Origin: Centrapalus pauciflorus
Lineage: Eukaryota; Streptophyta; Magnoliopsida; Asterales; Asteraceae
Assembly (NCBI GenBank): GCA_020465985.1
Contig: JAANYP010007569.1
Location: forward strand, 1 to 64,000
Length of the DNA stretch: 64,000 bases
Direction of reading: 5' to 3'
A program made the translations under genes and the position numbers. Shown in pieces: positions 11,374 to 22,667 of this stretch. Every line of letters begins with the position of its first letter. Positions within the stretch are counted from its first letter, which is position 1. The notes below the pieces were generated by a model. The model worked only from the letters and a program-made list of their open reading frames with translations. It was not told the DNA's origin and searched no databases.

Positions 11374-14300
11374 ATGGCGGATAGAGTATTTGTTCCGAAG
11401 CATAATATGGTTATTCCCCCGGACCATAATATCCCTGAAGCGCAGGCTTTCCGCCAGATGGTGGATTTCCTGGTGGAGTCCAGAATTTCATATGCACTGT
11501 CTCATAACATCCAAATTGTCATTCCCTACGTGCGACAATTTTATGAACATTTGCAAGTCGATTGCACTGCCACTCCGACAGTTCTTAGGACTAGGATTGC
11601 TGGTAATCCGTTGGTATTTTCTGCTGATATGCTGCGCCAAGTTCTGCAGCTGGGAACTCAGGATCAAGAGAATGGGCCTATAGATTTCCCATTAAGTATT
11701 AGGCAGGCTGCCTTTGTAAGGACGGGATATAGTTTGGATGCTACTAAGACATCCTATATGAAGAGTGGGCTCATTGGCCAATGGCGATATCTGGCGCACG
11801 TGTTCATGGTATGCTTTGCGGCGAAGAAAGCGGGATTTGATTACATAGTGTCCAAGATTCAATCTGGCATGATCGCTTTGGTTTATAATCGTCATTTCAG
11901 CTTTTCTGAAATGTTCTTCTCCGAGTTCGTTCACCAGATAACGGCTCTGGACCGGGAAAGATTTCTTCTTTATCCACGTTTTGTGATGATGCTCATCTGG
12001 CACATTCTGCCAAATCTGCCGCAGCTGAACGATATTTAGAGTGTTGCAGTTATTGATAAGAGGATTTTTGCCGATTGCTCCTCTCACCGAGGAAGGTTAG
12101 CTGTACCAATAGAGACACCTTTATTTGGAGCTGTAATTGACCCAAACTTTGTAGCGCCTCAAGATGCCAACTGGGCAGGGGCGGTGGAAGTTCAGCAACG
12201 ACAGCCACAGCAACAGCGTCAACAACAAAGGCCTCAGCAGCAGAGAAGACGTCAGAGGCCTACAGCGAGTCAAACTCAGGCAGATAGGCCTTCGACTAGT
12301 CAACCTCAAGAGCCGGAAGAGGCTGTACCCTCAAGTGCACCATCTGAAGTAGATCCTACACTTCAGACATTGGAGGAGATTTGGGCAGCTGGTCCACATG
12401 CTAATGAGGAAATAACTGCTGAACTCATTGGAGATTTATTAGAGCCTCAAGAAGGAGAAGTTGACATTTTTAGACAAATCGATGAATATCAACCTCAGCC
12501 AGCAGGTGATGACAAGTCCACTTCAGCTACAGAATCTGAGGATATGGAGGAGATAGAAATGGAGAAAGAACCAGAAGATCCGTCCATCCACATACGGACT
12601 TATGGATCGAGATTAGTGGTAACAAATGAAGAAGCTACAAGGAGAAGAGAATCAAGGGAGTCTGATGACTCTGATTTTGAGGAAGAAGACGTTGCCCCGT
12701 TGATTACAAGGCAAAGGGCAAAACGTCATCGCTTTACGCAGGGAGCTACCTCAGCTTCTGCTGCACAGCCAGAAATACCTCCACTTTCACCCGCTCAATC
12801 TATCATTCCACCACAATCACCACCTGTTGAACCGTACATTCCATCACCAATCATTCCAACCCCCATACAATCCATACCATCCACCTCTTCCGCTTTCATG
12901 GAGAATCAAAGGTTTTCTGAGCTGAAGAGCAGAGTAGACTTCCAACAAATTCAAATCTTTGGCTTGACAACGGCTCTAGGCGAAATACAAAAGCATAATG
13001 CCAATCTAGATATCGAGAATGCCGAGCTGAAGAAAGTTGTGGGCAAGGTTCAGGAAGAAAACTTGGAGCTTAAAACTTTTGTTGCTGATCAAGCAGTAGA
13101 GATACGATCGATGCGCTCCATGATTGAGCAATTAATGCAAAATCTAAAGGCTCAGGGGGAGACAAGCTGCAGGGATCAAATAGAGCTGCCCAGGGATGAA
13201 GATAAGGATGGAGATAATGACGGCAATGATCCCAGCACGCAAAGACATAATGAGCCAGTAGATTTTTCTGCTGCTTAGGATGCTGAGACTCAGGGGGAGC
13301 CAGGTCAATCGGGAGCCGTAAGAGGTGAAGCCAGTTCTTCAAAAGCCACAGAGTCGGAGATACACGAAATGATTGAAGCTCTAATGGATATCGATGACGA
13401 CCCTATGGATCTTGGCTTTGATTTTGAGGACGAAATGGAGGAGTTAGAAGAAGGAGAATTTGTGCCGGAAGATGTAACAGATTGGAAATCTGATGATGAA
13501 GTTTGTGTTGATGAAGATGATGAAGCAAATGAGATCATTGTTCAGCAAAACCCCATCACAGATACTTACATAACGGAAGGAAATCATATGATTGACATAG
13601 AAGTGGTGAACGTTGCTTTAAATGTTGAATCAGCAAGTGAAGAACCTGCCAGAGAACTTACCAATGAAGAGAAAAGAAAACTATGGTTTAGGGCAGAGAA
13701 CAGAGAGTTGGAGCTAAAAAGGAAGATACGTGTGCCGGGTACTGGAGAGCTTTCAGGAAGTATATTGAGCTGGTTCTTTGATCGGGAATTGCAGCTATTC
13801 ATTATCAAAAGAAAAGATGGTCTCCAATATCTCAGAAAAACTCTGAAAGTGTTCAACTCCTTGCCAAAGATTGAAATAAAGGCGTTAGCATGGAAGGAGC
13901 TAATCAACATCGGCAATGACCCTTACGCTGAAATAATTGCGAAGATCATAAGAAAAGAAGGGAGGTTTAGGAAGTTCGAACGGCTCAATCCAAGGGTAGG
14001 TAAACGAGTAATGGACCATACTCGAATTGACCCTCTAACTGGTCGTCCATGGATGAAAATACAATACAAACCAGTTAGATGTCTGAGAAAGGTTCCTCTC
14101 AAGCAAATGCCACGGGACGTCATGAAAAATCTAAATTGGCGGTATGTGGAAAGTGAGACAGGAGAAGCTGTGATGGAGGACTTCGAAGAAAAGGTGATTC
14201 TTAGAGTCTACGATCCCCTTCACCTTGTAAACCTTTCTAAAGATGACCTACAAGTGCTTCACGCTCATAGAATCTCAAGCGACGCTCATATGGATAGCGA

Positions 14301-14376
14301 GGCTAGGAAATATGAAAATGTAGTTAAAGTGTGTATCGAGAATGGTTTGTATGCTGGCAGCAGTTTAAATAAATAA
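11374..14376 (+). pseudogene. T2 extra frame: accessory protein, two in-frame TAG
   Basis: A single frame of 1001 codons from ATG 11374 to TAA 14374-14376 is interrupted only by TAG 12037 and TAG 13276, both explicable as CAG to TAG. The N-terminal domain (about residues 1-220) contains VIPYVRQFYEHL and LYPRFVMMLIWHI, aligning in pattern with RYPRFLSLIFRHI of T1 and PLQRFIQILIRGI of T9. A Gln-rich block near residues 272-290, acidic stretches, a basic cluster (RQRAKRHR), a Pro-rich block and a leucine/glutamate coiled coil (near residues 510-590) follow. The C-terminal domain has a very acidic start, then FDRELQLFIIKRKDG. No signal peptide or membrane helix is visible. Nuclear location is inferred from composition only. 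Confidence 0.78.
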
Positions 14377-14411
14377 ACAAAGTACTTAATCAAATGTGTG
14401 AATTGTTAGAA

Positions 14412-14458
14412 GCTATCGTCAAGGGGGAGTCTGTTGGTACACCCTGTGTGACGATAGC
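14412..14458 (+). promoter_or_regulatory. T2 polypurine tract at the LTR junction inside a perfect inverted repeat
   Basis: The tract AAGGGGGAGTC (14421-14431) abuts the LTR start TGTTGG at 14432. GCTATCGTCA (14412-14421) and TGACGATAGC (14449-14458) are perfect 10-base complements that would enclose the tract and the first LTR bases in a hairpin loop. Confidence 0.6.
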
Positions 14459-15084
14459 AGTCTAAGTGATCTAACATTTTGGTTCAAGTAACATTCAAAG
14501 TATTGGGAATTATCGAGTGTTTGATATATATGTTTGATAGTTATTGATTGTATGTTTGAACTTGATGTAACGTATTACAAGAAGTTCAAACATAAAGATC
14601 AAAGATAAACTCAAACATAAGTTAAAGACATAAGTTTCAAATACAGGTTTAATATGTGAAAGTCGAATTTAGGTTAAATTCGAATTCACAAGTTAACCAG
14701 ATTCGAATCTATAGCAGATTCGAATGTGTTCCATTAGGCAGATTTGAGAGTGTCAGAGGGGACAAACTCGAATGCGCCTTGGGCCTGATTCGAGTTTGGC
14801 CCATGACAAACTCGAATGAGCCTCTATAATTAGGGATTAACTCGAATCATTAGGAGACTTTTGCAGAATTCGTGAGGGATTAAGCAAATAGGCGATCTCG
14901 AGTTTATCAGCTAATTGAGTGTTGTTTCGGAGAGAATCTTCCAGTAGGTGCGTTCATTTTCGTCCGTACAGCTCGTTGATAGTCTCCGTGTTCCGTGTGA
15001 GAGTTGTTTCCGTCAACCCGTTAACGAGGATTCCGCACTCGTTGGTCTCGCTTCTAGATAGATCCGTAGTGTGTAGACCTTACA
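14432..15084 (+). repeat. T2 3' LTR (about 653 bp)
   Basis: It starts TGTTGGTACA directly after the polypurine tract and ends most plausibly with CCTTACA at 15084. It contains about ten ATTCGAGT/ACTCGAAT words at 14650-14905 and a TATA-like TATAATT near 14825. With no second copy in the window the 3' end is an estimate, based on where the opposite-strand T3 gag frame resumes. Confidence 0.65.
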
Positions 15085-17433
15085 TTTTGAGACCTTTTTG
15101 ACCGTTGCTTTGGTTTTGGGCCTCGGCAACGGGCAAGTCTCAATTTTATTTGAGGCTAATGATGCAACATTTTTTGATTTCTTTTTCCGAATTCGTTTAA
15201 CAGGATATGGCACGAAAGGATTCATTTCAGGAACCTGCCGTCTATAGCGAGTTGGACATAGATTAAATAATTCACTGAACGAGTACTTTAAAGAAACAGC
15301 AGAATTCGGTACATCATTACATGCATTGTCACACACATTGTTACACAAATTGTCTTTAGAGATTACAGACATCCTATCTCTAGTAACAAATTCATTTGGC
15401 ATTATAGCCTTCTTCACAAAAAAACTCGTAAAATCCAGCATGGTGGTTTTTGGAACTCTTCTTATATGATCTGTAGGAACAAAACGATTAGAGTCAGTAA
15501 GCATGGAAAATTTTGACTTGACAGAATTTTCTTTTTGTTGGTGAGTGGGTTTCTTAAAAGACTTGGATTGAATCTTAGTCTTTTTAGAAACCTCATTTTT
15601 AAACGGTTTTGAGCACTCACCTTTATAAATGACAGAAGAAGTTTCAGTTTTGGCCTTACCTTTATTTGATGACACATATGGAATTTTTGTGGAATGAGAA
15701 ACTGTTTGTTCTTTTGAAAAATATTTTAATTTTTGTGAAACCATTTCAAAATTTTCTCTGTAGACAGTTACTTCCACAGATTTTTGAAAAGTTTGATTTA
15801 CCAATTCTTCTTCGCTCTTAAGAAGAGCATCTTGAAGATCAAGAGCTTTCTTTTGAGACGACTTCAATTCCTTTTCTAAAACAGTGATTTGTTGTTGAAG
15901 AACTTTTGCAGGAATATAAAGTTGAGGAGTTGATTTTACAGTTTTTGTTTTCAATTCAGCTTCTGAATAAGTTGACAAGAAGTCTTCATCTAAAGTGGGT
16001 ACTCTAGAAGGATAACTCTCGTTAAGTTCTTCATATTGAAAAGAAATTTCTTTTTCTTTATGAGCAACACGTTTCTCATTTTCTTGGTTTAAAACTTCTT
16101 TTGATGACTCAAAAAAGAAAGATCTAAGACCGGCTCCCATATAATTCATGTCATAAAATAAAGGTAAAACATTTTGTGCTTTTTCCAAATATTTAGGATT
16201 TTTAAAACTGATTCCTTGTTTAGAATGGTAAAACCTAGTTTCTTTGGGCTGATTAAATTGGATAGTTTGTTCTGTTTGACCCCTTTTTAAAAATGCATCG
16301 TCAAGGGTCTTTATTCGTGAGTACAAACTTATCCTTTCTTCTTCAATCATTTTATATTTTTCTAAACTGTCTATATTTTCCATATTTACCGCATCTAACT
16401 GTTTTGTAAGTACAGAAATTTCATCTTTTAATGAGAGTTTTTCTTTTGATAACGTTTCCATGCAAGATTCAAGATATATATTACTGTCCTGAACATCTAC
16501 ATTTTCTATTAACATCTGTTTTATAACATTGTGATTAGTTAACCACTTTGATTGATGTAATTCAGATGACTCTTTTAAAGTTTGAGCTTGATGTTCAGCC
16601 TGTACACACTTTGCAGTTTCAGCATTTAATCTAGCTTGTAGATCGAGAATATGTGTGTGCAATGTACATTCATTATATACAAATAAATTATTTACATGTT
16701 CAGGAATGTAACAGGAATATACCTCATTTGTCTCAGAACCGGATGTAGAGCATTCGGGATCATCGGTTGTGGTCATCAGACATGCTGGTTGATTTTTCAA
16801 TGTCTCCCCCTTAGCAGCATGATCTGAAGTCTCAGCAGTGGAACCGGCACAATGCTCCAACCCTTGACGATCAACCATGTAACAGTTCTTGCCCTTATCA
16901 TCCTCCTCGTCGGTATCTTCAGCATCCCAGTAATCTTCCTGGGCGACGAGGGCCATCGCGTCGGTTCTTTTCTTTGCGGCGTCGAGCTTTCTCTCATAAT
17001 AGGCGACGTCTCTGTCAAAATTATTTTTGCACTCCCGAGCAAAGTGGCCCGGTTTTCCACACTTGTAACAGAGACGTTCGTCAGCGGCTTTCGGTTCGTC
17101 TGCTCTCGGGTCGTTCATCTCTCCTCTCCGCCGGCCTCTTGTCGGCGCGGCGATGTTCTCTGCTATCATCACTCCTTCGTTCTCTTCTCTCATGCTCTCG
17201 CCTGTCATCTCAGCAGTCGTCCCGACGATCGTCCCGCCTATCATAGTGCCGCCTGTCGTCCCTGCGATCCTCGCGCCTATCGTCTCGCCTTTCATAACGG
17301 CGATCATCTCGATAGTCGCGTCTATCGTCATACCTTCGGTCATCCCGATCATCCCTCCGGTAAGCGTCCCTGCGATAATCATCGCGTCGTTCATCCCTAC
17401 GGTCATCTGAGTACCTCCTTGGACCGGTGTCAT
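15085..17433 (-). pseudogene. gag: T3 gag, C-terminal part: zinc knuckle and long coiled-coil extension
   Basis: About 780 codons stay open on the minus strand. The CCHC zinc knuckle C-Y-K-C-G-K-P-G-H-F-A-R-E-C lies near 17028-17069. It is followed by acidic EEDDK stretches and a long heptad-rich coiled coil, then Lys/Ser-rich sequence. Blocks such as KTLDDAFLKRGQTEQTI and ESYPSRVPTLDEDF recur in T9 and T8, so the extension is a conserved part of gag in this group. Copia gags usually pass quickly from zinc knuckle to protease, so an extension of several hundred residues is unusual. The coding sequence is cut by T2 at 15084; the open frame runs on to 15013 only by chance. The first codons (17433-17210) are in the wrong frame relative to the N-terminal half. 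Confidence 0.8.
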
Positions 17434-18376
17434 AACGGAGTTGATTGTTAGTCTTGTTGGAAGACCGTCGTTGTTGAAGACGATTGGTCCACAAGGCTAT
17501 TTGTTCTTGTATAGAAGCCTCTTCCTCATCAAATACCTCACGTGGAGGAGAAGCATACCTGCACTGCGATGACGATGAACCTGGAGCAAAAGATGGTGTT
17601 GGAATATTCGTGTTGGTGATCAAGGCGAGTGAATCATTGGGTTTCAATCCGGTGTTGGCTGATAGCAATAGAGATGCCAATTGATTCGCCATCAGTTTTT
17701 GTTGATCTACATCCCCTTGATACTTCTTTAGCTCCTTAAATACGACGTTGATGGATACCTCAGGAATGTTCAGGACTCGTTTCGTGGCCCGACAAGTGAG
17801 CTGCCACTCGGGGGCTAGGGCTGCAAAGAACTGGATGTTGATATCATCCCTGTCCTTCTTGATGTGCAGTTTGTTCAATTCATTTAGGACCGCACAAAAC
17901 CTGGTAAACGTAGCTTGCAGAGATTCCCCATCTTTGGCTCGGAATTCTGTAAACTTAGCCTTCGCCTCCTCAATCTTGGCACGATCATCGAGATTTGCCC
18001 CCAGCATTTGGACTTCCAATTTGTCCCACATTTCCTTGGCAGACATTTTGCTGTCTACTCCAACCAGAATATCAGTGGGGAGGTCCTGATAGATTAAATA
18101 TTCCGCCCTCTTATCGGCATGCTGTGTGTCTCTCTCGGCGTCATTGGCCGGTTCTCGTTCAACTTTGGAGGCTAAGACAGGGGGGTAAGCCTCAGGTATG
18201 GCTGCTATTTCCCGATAATAGATGACGGGACCCTCAGAGATGGACTGAAGCATTAAATTCCCAAGCGGTTGCATCCCAACGAATTTGAGGAACCGGGATT
18301 TCCATTGTTCATACTCATCGGGATAGAGAACAGGTGGTCTGTTCTCCGATCCGAGTACGAGAGCTTCGCGAGACAT
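17210..18376 (-). pseudogene. gag: T3 gag, N-terminal part with Arg/Asp repeat
   Basis: The natural start is the ATG at 18376 (M-S-R-E-A-L-V-L-G-S-E-N-R-P-P), matching M-S-K-D-A-L-A-M-G-S-E of T9. The frame also runs open upstream to 18574, but that is leader sequence. The capsid-like region includes YEQWKSRFLKFV, EMWDKLEVQMLG and ATFTRFCAVLNEL, typical of copia gag. It ends in about 65 residues of Arg/Asp repeat (RRDDRR-type). The zinc knuckle is in another frame, so a frameshift lies within 17210-17433, where both frames are open because of the repeat. Gag packages element RNA into cytoplasmic virus-like particles. Confidence 0.82.
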
Positions 18377-19498
18377 GATTTTTGGTGCTGATGAAAGAGT
18401 TAAGATCTTAAAGGTGGAAACTTGACACGGTTGGGCTGGACTTTCGAAGAATAGCACTGTGGATGGTGCTAAGTCGGATAACTGACTGATTTCGGATGGG
18501 CTAGGAATTCGGATGACTGGAGTTCGGATAAACAGTGTTTCGGATGATCTTTGATTTCGGATGGAATAGCTCATTCGGATGAACTGTGATTTCGGATGGA
18601 GGACCTAAGTCGGATGGGGCCTAATTCGGATGGTAAGAAGTCTGATGGACCGAATTCGGATGAACCGGATTCAAATAAACAGTGATGACTTCGGATAGGG
18701 TACTTCGGATGAACAGTATGTGGTGCGGATGAAGTGAGGGAACCGGGACTTAGGAAAATGTCCAGGTAGGGGACCGAATTCGGATGGTCCGAGTTCGGGT
18801 GGTCCGAAATGGATATGGTCCGAAGTGAAAATTGAAAAAAAAATTAAGTACAAGTCCAAAGTGGAAAAATGAGGATGCCTGATCTGAACTTTGGATGGTC
18901 CGAAGTTCGGATGGGACCGAAGTGAGGTCCGAAATGGGCACAAATGGGTCCTAAATACACCTAAAGCTGGTCCGAATTGGACCGAAGCGAAGTCCGAATT
19001 AGGGTGATATATGGTCCGAATTCGGATCTTATATGGTCCGAATTGCTACAGTGGACAGTCCGAAATACAGTAGGTTTTAGCAGATTTTCTAAGGCAGAAC
19101 AGTTCAGATTACTATTTTATCAGTTTTAAAGCCTAAAAAAGTTTCTAAATGATTTGTAAACTATTTTAAACACTTGTGATGATTTAAAATAACCCAAAAC
19201 ACTTAAAATCAGTAAAGAACAAGCTAAAAACCCACTAAAAACCCATATTTTTAAACTTTTTCAAAGCTCCGATTCTTGATGATTTTAATGGAAATATGGA
19301 ACTGAATGAGCTCGAAATCAGTATATGAGGATATTGTGATGATTATAAGACTATAAGAACACAATAAACACGTAAGAACAGAGAAAAAAAAAAGATCTAA
19401 CCGAATGGATGGATGAAGAACACGAAGAACAAAAGGAAAAACCCAGCAGAATCCGTGAGAATGAAGTTGAAATCCACCTTTTGGGCTCTGATACCAAT
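18377..19498 (-). other. T3 leader with TCCGAATTCGGAT array and primer-binding site
   Basis: From 18470 to 19060 the words TTCGGAT and its complement ATCCGAA recur about 30 times, in places fused as CCGAATTCGGATGG. 19060-19480 is AT-rich without coding signal. The primer site is TGGTATCAGAGCC on the minus strand (19484-19496), complementary to initiator tRNA-Met, two bases from the LTR. Confidence 0.8.
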
Positions 19499-19844
19499 TG
19501 TAAAATGTGTATTCCCGTAATATTCAGCACCTTGATGATTCTTTCACACAACCCAATAAGAAACAAGCTCAATAATGGGGCTATGATGAAGAAGACAATA
19601 TGAATGTAGAGAGAATATTAAGATGGCGGCTGCAGTAATTCTTTTCAATATATCAACCGTGTATTACAATAAAGCAAACCCTAGGAGCTTTATAGCTCCA
19701 ATTAATTAACTATGGGGCATTGACACAATTGCCCCCTAGACTTTTACATAGAAAATAAATAACAATGAAATAAATACAAAGCTAAATGCTAAGTAAATAA
19801 TTATTACAAAATAACTTCATATGATCGAAATTAAATGTCTAACA
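19499..19844 (-). repeat. T3 5' LTR (346 bp)
   Basis: On the minus strand it begins TGTTAGACAT and ends ATTTTACA, next to the primer site. A TATAAAG box is near 19690. The gypsy LTR homology resumes at the next base, 19845, which fixes the outer boundary. Confidence 0.85.
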
Positions 19845-19987
19845 TGCCTGATCTGAGATAATCCGAATCCGGATGGCCAGCCCGGATGATCCGAATTCAG
19901 GAGATCTGGATCCGAAGTTTCATTTTGATATTTTAACATTACAAATAAATGATATTTATGATGAAGGATTATGAATAAAGCAACATG

Positions 19988-20082
<95 letters not shown>

Positions 20083-21330
20083 ATATATATAGAATTTTGA
20101 GAATTTAAAAGAATCAAAGAGAATGAACCAAATGATCAACGAGTTATCAGTTATCAGAATCAGATAAAATAATGATTTATAAAGCTAAAAGCTAATGATA
20201 TTGATATGATAATTATTCTGGACAGGTTCAGTGAAATTCTGAACATAGATTTAAAGATATTGAAAGCGGGTCACAGAATTGAAAAGAATTGACAGAAGAT
20301 CAGATTGACAAAAGATTTAAAGATAAATCCTGGGATAACTCAGGTGGTGGATTTTACATCTGCTTGATAAAGACCCCAAACCAGTGAGTTATAGATATTC
20401 AACATTTCATGCGAGATCTCCGGTTGAGACATATTGTTGATGATAGATTACTTGACATTCATATATGATCAGCTGAATTGAGACCTGTGCTCACTATGGT
20501 TCGGTGATGCCCAGTGTATCATGATAGCTATTTGATTATCATTTCACATGACATTCCATTACAGTTCATTTCAGATACTGCTATGAGATTTATTAGTATC
20601 ATGACTTTGATGACTTAAGCTTTCATTATTGCTCAGACATTTGACATATTGATTCAGCATTGGTTAGCCTTGTCGGTCTATTGTTCTAGACCATGCTATT
20701 TCACCAGTTCTATTGAACTTGGTAATGACCCTCCGATGTTCCGCCATGTTGATTTACTGGTAGCTAGCCCAGTATGTGGTTGATCCCCACGATTTAAGCG
20801 TGAGCGTGGTTTGAACATCATCTGATTCTATGATTTCTATGTCTCAATCATGAGTTGCTGTAGCGGCAGTCAAGATATATCACGCTAGACCCATGATCCG
20901 CTTGATAATGTGTGAAATCTGAAAATCTATAATCTCACTAAGCATTGCTTACAGTTGCTATTTTACAATTATTACAGGAAAAGATAAAGGGAAGTCTGTT
21001 GGACCTAGTTCTTAGGTCATTCAAGATCCAGGTTTTGAAGCTTTCACAGACCACTACTCAGCAAACTTTTCGGTACTGATTGAAAGATGACAATCGTGGT
21101 GGTTTTGGGTAGACTTGATATGATTGTATGATGTAATGTATTAGAATAGATGGTACCCTTTATAAGTTTAATTTGAAAACTGTAATCTGTATTAAACTTA
21201 ATCCTAATATTCTGTACTGTAATTTATAATTCCGCAACTTAATTACTCTATCTTAGTTATGATTGATATCGTGTTGCATGATGTGGGACCTTGACTCGTG
21301 ACAACTGCCCCGTAAGGGGTGGTCTTCGCA
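19845..21330 (+). repeat. T4 left LTR, 3' 1.49 kb
   Basis: Matches 27352-28820 of the right LTR from ATGCCTGATC to the end at CTTCGCA. The first ~1.03 kb of the LTR is missing because T3 is inserted here; it is expected beyond the left edge. It includes the TA microsatellite at 19989-20092. No coding signal. Confidence 0.9.
19989..20092. repeat. (TA)n microsatellite in T4 left LTR
   Basis: About 90 bases of uninterrupted AT dinucleotide, then TTG and a further TATATATATA. The same position carries (TA)n in the right LTR (27497-27585) and in the T6 solo LTR (31763-31855). Confidence 0.95.
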
Positions 21331-21530
21331 GGATGGTATCAGAGCCCATAGTTTGAGTGAATCAAGTATTACGTGAGTAATACTTGGTCTCAAACTGAAG
21401 CAATACATATGTATCAATCATTTAGGTGGTTTGAACTGAGATAGGATGTACAGATTGTTAGGATGGGAAAAAGGGTACATAGATCTAAGTAAATAAAATG
21501 ATAGTTAAATGATTTTAGTTTTCAGTAAAG
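21331..21530 (+). promoter_or_regulatory. T4 primer-binding site and gag leader
   Basis: TGGTATCAGAGC at 21334-21345, three bases after the LTR, is the standard initiator tRNA-Met primer site of plant LTR retrotransposons. The remaining leader is AT-rich up to the gag ATG at 21531. Confidence 0.9.
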
Positions 21531-22667
21531 ATGTCAGGATCAGGTGACATTCCCAACAACATGACCCCACAACAAATGTTTGAAATGAAGCAACAGTTAT
21601 CAGCCCAACATTCTGAACAACAAAACAAGATTATGCAAGAACAGCTTCAGGCTAGAGATGAGGCCGAAGCAAAAAGACGCGCCGATAAAAAGAATAAGAG
21701 AAAAGATAAACAAGTCCAAAATAATGAATCTGATTCTGATAACTCGAACCCTGAAACCCAAATTGAGCAGCCGAAAGGCTGTAAGTTCAAAGATTTCAAA
21801 GCTAGCGGTGCCCTGAACTTTGAGGGTACAGTTAATCCAATTCAGGCGATGGATTGGATCAGCCATACTGAAGAAATCTTCAGGAAATATGATTGTTTGG
21901 AATCAAAGAAGGTGAGTTATGCATCTGCGCTGTTTGTTGGTGCTGCCCGTGCCTGGTGGAAAACCCAGAGAAGCATATACGGAGAAGAGGTAATACAGAC
22001 TTTAGAGTGGAATCAGTTCTTAGACATGTTCAACGCGAAGTATTGCCCTGTTGATCAAAAAGACAAGATGGAGGTTCAATTGATGCAGTTAACTCAAGGA
22101 ACCAAGACTGTTGATGAGTACGAGCACGAATTCTCGCGACTCTGTGGCTACTCCTCGTATCAAGTAGCTACTGAAGAAAGAAAGATGAATTGATTCCGCG
22201 GAGGGCTTAACCCGAGATACCGACATCCAATGAGTGCAATGAAGTATAAATCTTACTTAGAAATGGTTGAAGCAGCAAGGCAAATCGAGAGAGGATATCT
22301 AGAGTACGGCGATCAACTCTATGCTCCATCGACTAACCCGACATGTCCTTCTCCTACAAAGAAGCAAAGATTCGGTCGATTCTTTAAGACAAACAAATCT
22401 CAGTCCCAGCAACCCCAGCAATCTCAGCAGTACAGCTCGCCTCAGAGAGTTCAAGTTTATTCTCTAACGAACGAACCACGATTCTGTAAAAGATGCAGAA
22501 AATCACACATGGGATTATGCAATCCAGACGACGTCACATGCTTTGCGTGTAGTAAAATCGGTCACAGTAGTGAAGAATGCCCCTAGCGAGGACTAGGACG
22601 TGCTAAATGCAGAAAGCGTGGACACTTCATGTATCAGTGTCGTAGTGGACAATGAGGTCAGTCACAA
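21531..22667 (+). pseudogene. gag: T4 gag with zinc knuckles
   Basis: Gag starts at ATG 21531 (M-S-G-S-G-D-I-P-N-N-M). A charged N-terminus precedes the retrotransposon gag domain (AMDWISHTEEIF, ARAWWKTQR, WNQFLDMFNAKYCP, VDEYEHEFSRL). The CCHC knuckle C-F-A-C-S-K-I-G-H-S-S-E-E-C lies at 22539-22580; a second knuckle (K-C-R-K-R-G-H-F-M-Y-Q-C) seems to have lost one Cys. The frame is unshifted but carries TGA 22191 (fits CGA to TGA), TAG 22584 and TGA 22653. It continues without a shift into protease. Confidence 0.88.

Larger units (their letters stand above)
9911..15084 (+). mobile_element. T2: copia-type retrotransposon, 3' portion (extra frame and LTR)
   Basis: Only the last part of the element is visible: spacer, extra frame, polypurine tract and 3' LTR. 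Its pol is expected left of T1, which interrupts it. Assignment to copia rests on the extra frame matching the layout of T1 and T9. The right boundary is placed where the T3 gag frame resumes (15085), giving TTTTG as the predicted target duplication. Confidence 0.7.
15085..19844 (-). mobile_element. T3: copia-type retrotransposon on the minus strand, 5' portion
   Basis: Reading leftwards from 19844: 5' LTR (346 bp), tRNA-Met primer site, long leader, gag. The element is cut by T2 at 15085 inside gag; its pol and 3' LTR should lie beyond the left edge. It is inserted in the left LTR of T4, which resumes at 19845 (predicted target duplication TGCCT). Confidence 0.8.

Noticed and set aside
4277..14376. 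Envelope glycoprotein in the env-like position
   Set aside because: No signal peptide, hydrophobic membrane segment or Cys-rich ectodomain pattern is visible; composition is acidic and low-complexity with basic clusters.
15013..15101. A short continuation of T3 gag and a plus-strand frame at the T2/T3 junction
   Set aside because: The sequence left of 15085 is assigned to the T2 LTR; the open frames there are fortuitous.
16852..17451. Plus-strand frames opposite T3 gag
   Set aside because: They arise from the periodic Arg/Asp codon repeat on the minus strand and match no family.
22191..22655. Selenocysteine or readthrough TGA in T4 gag
   Set aside because: The TGA codons sit in an element with other stops and a frameshift; mutation from CGA is the simple explanation for the first.
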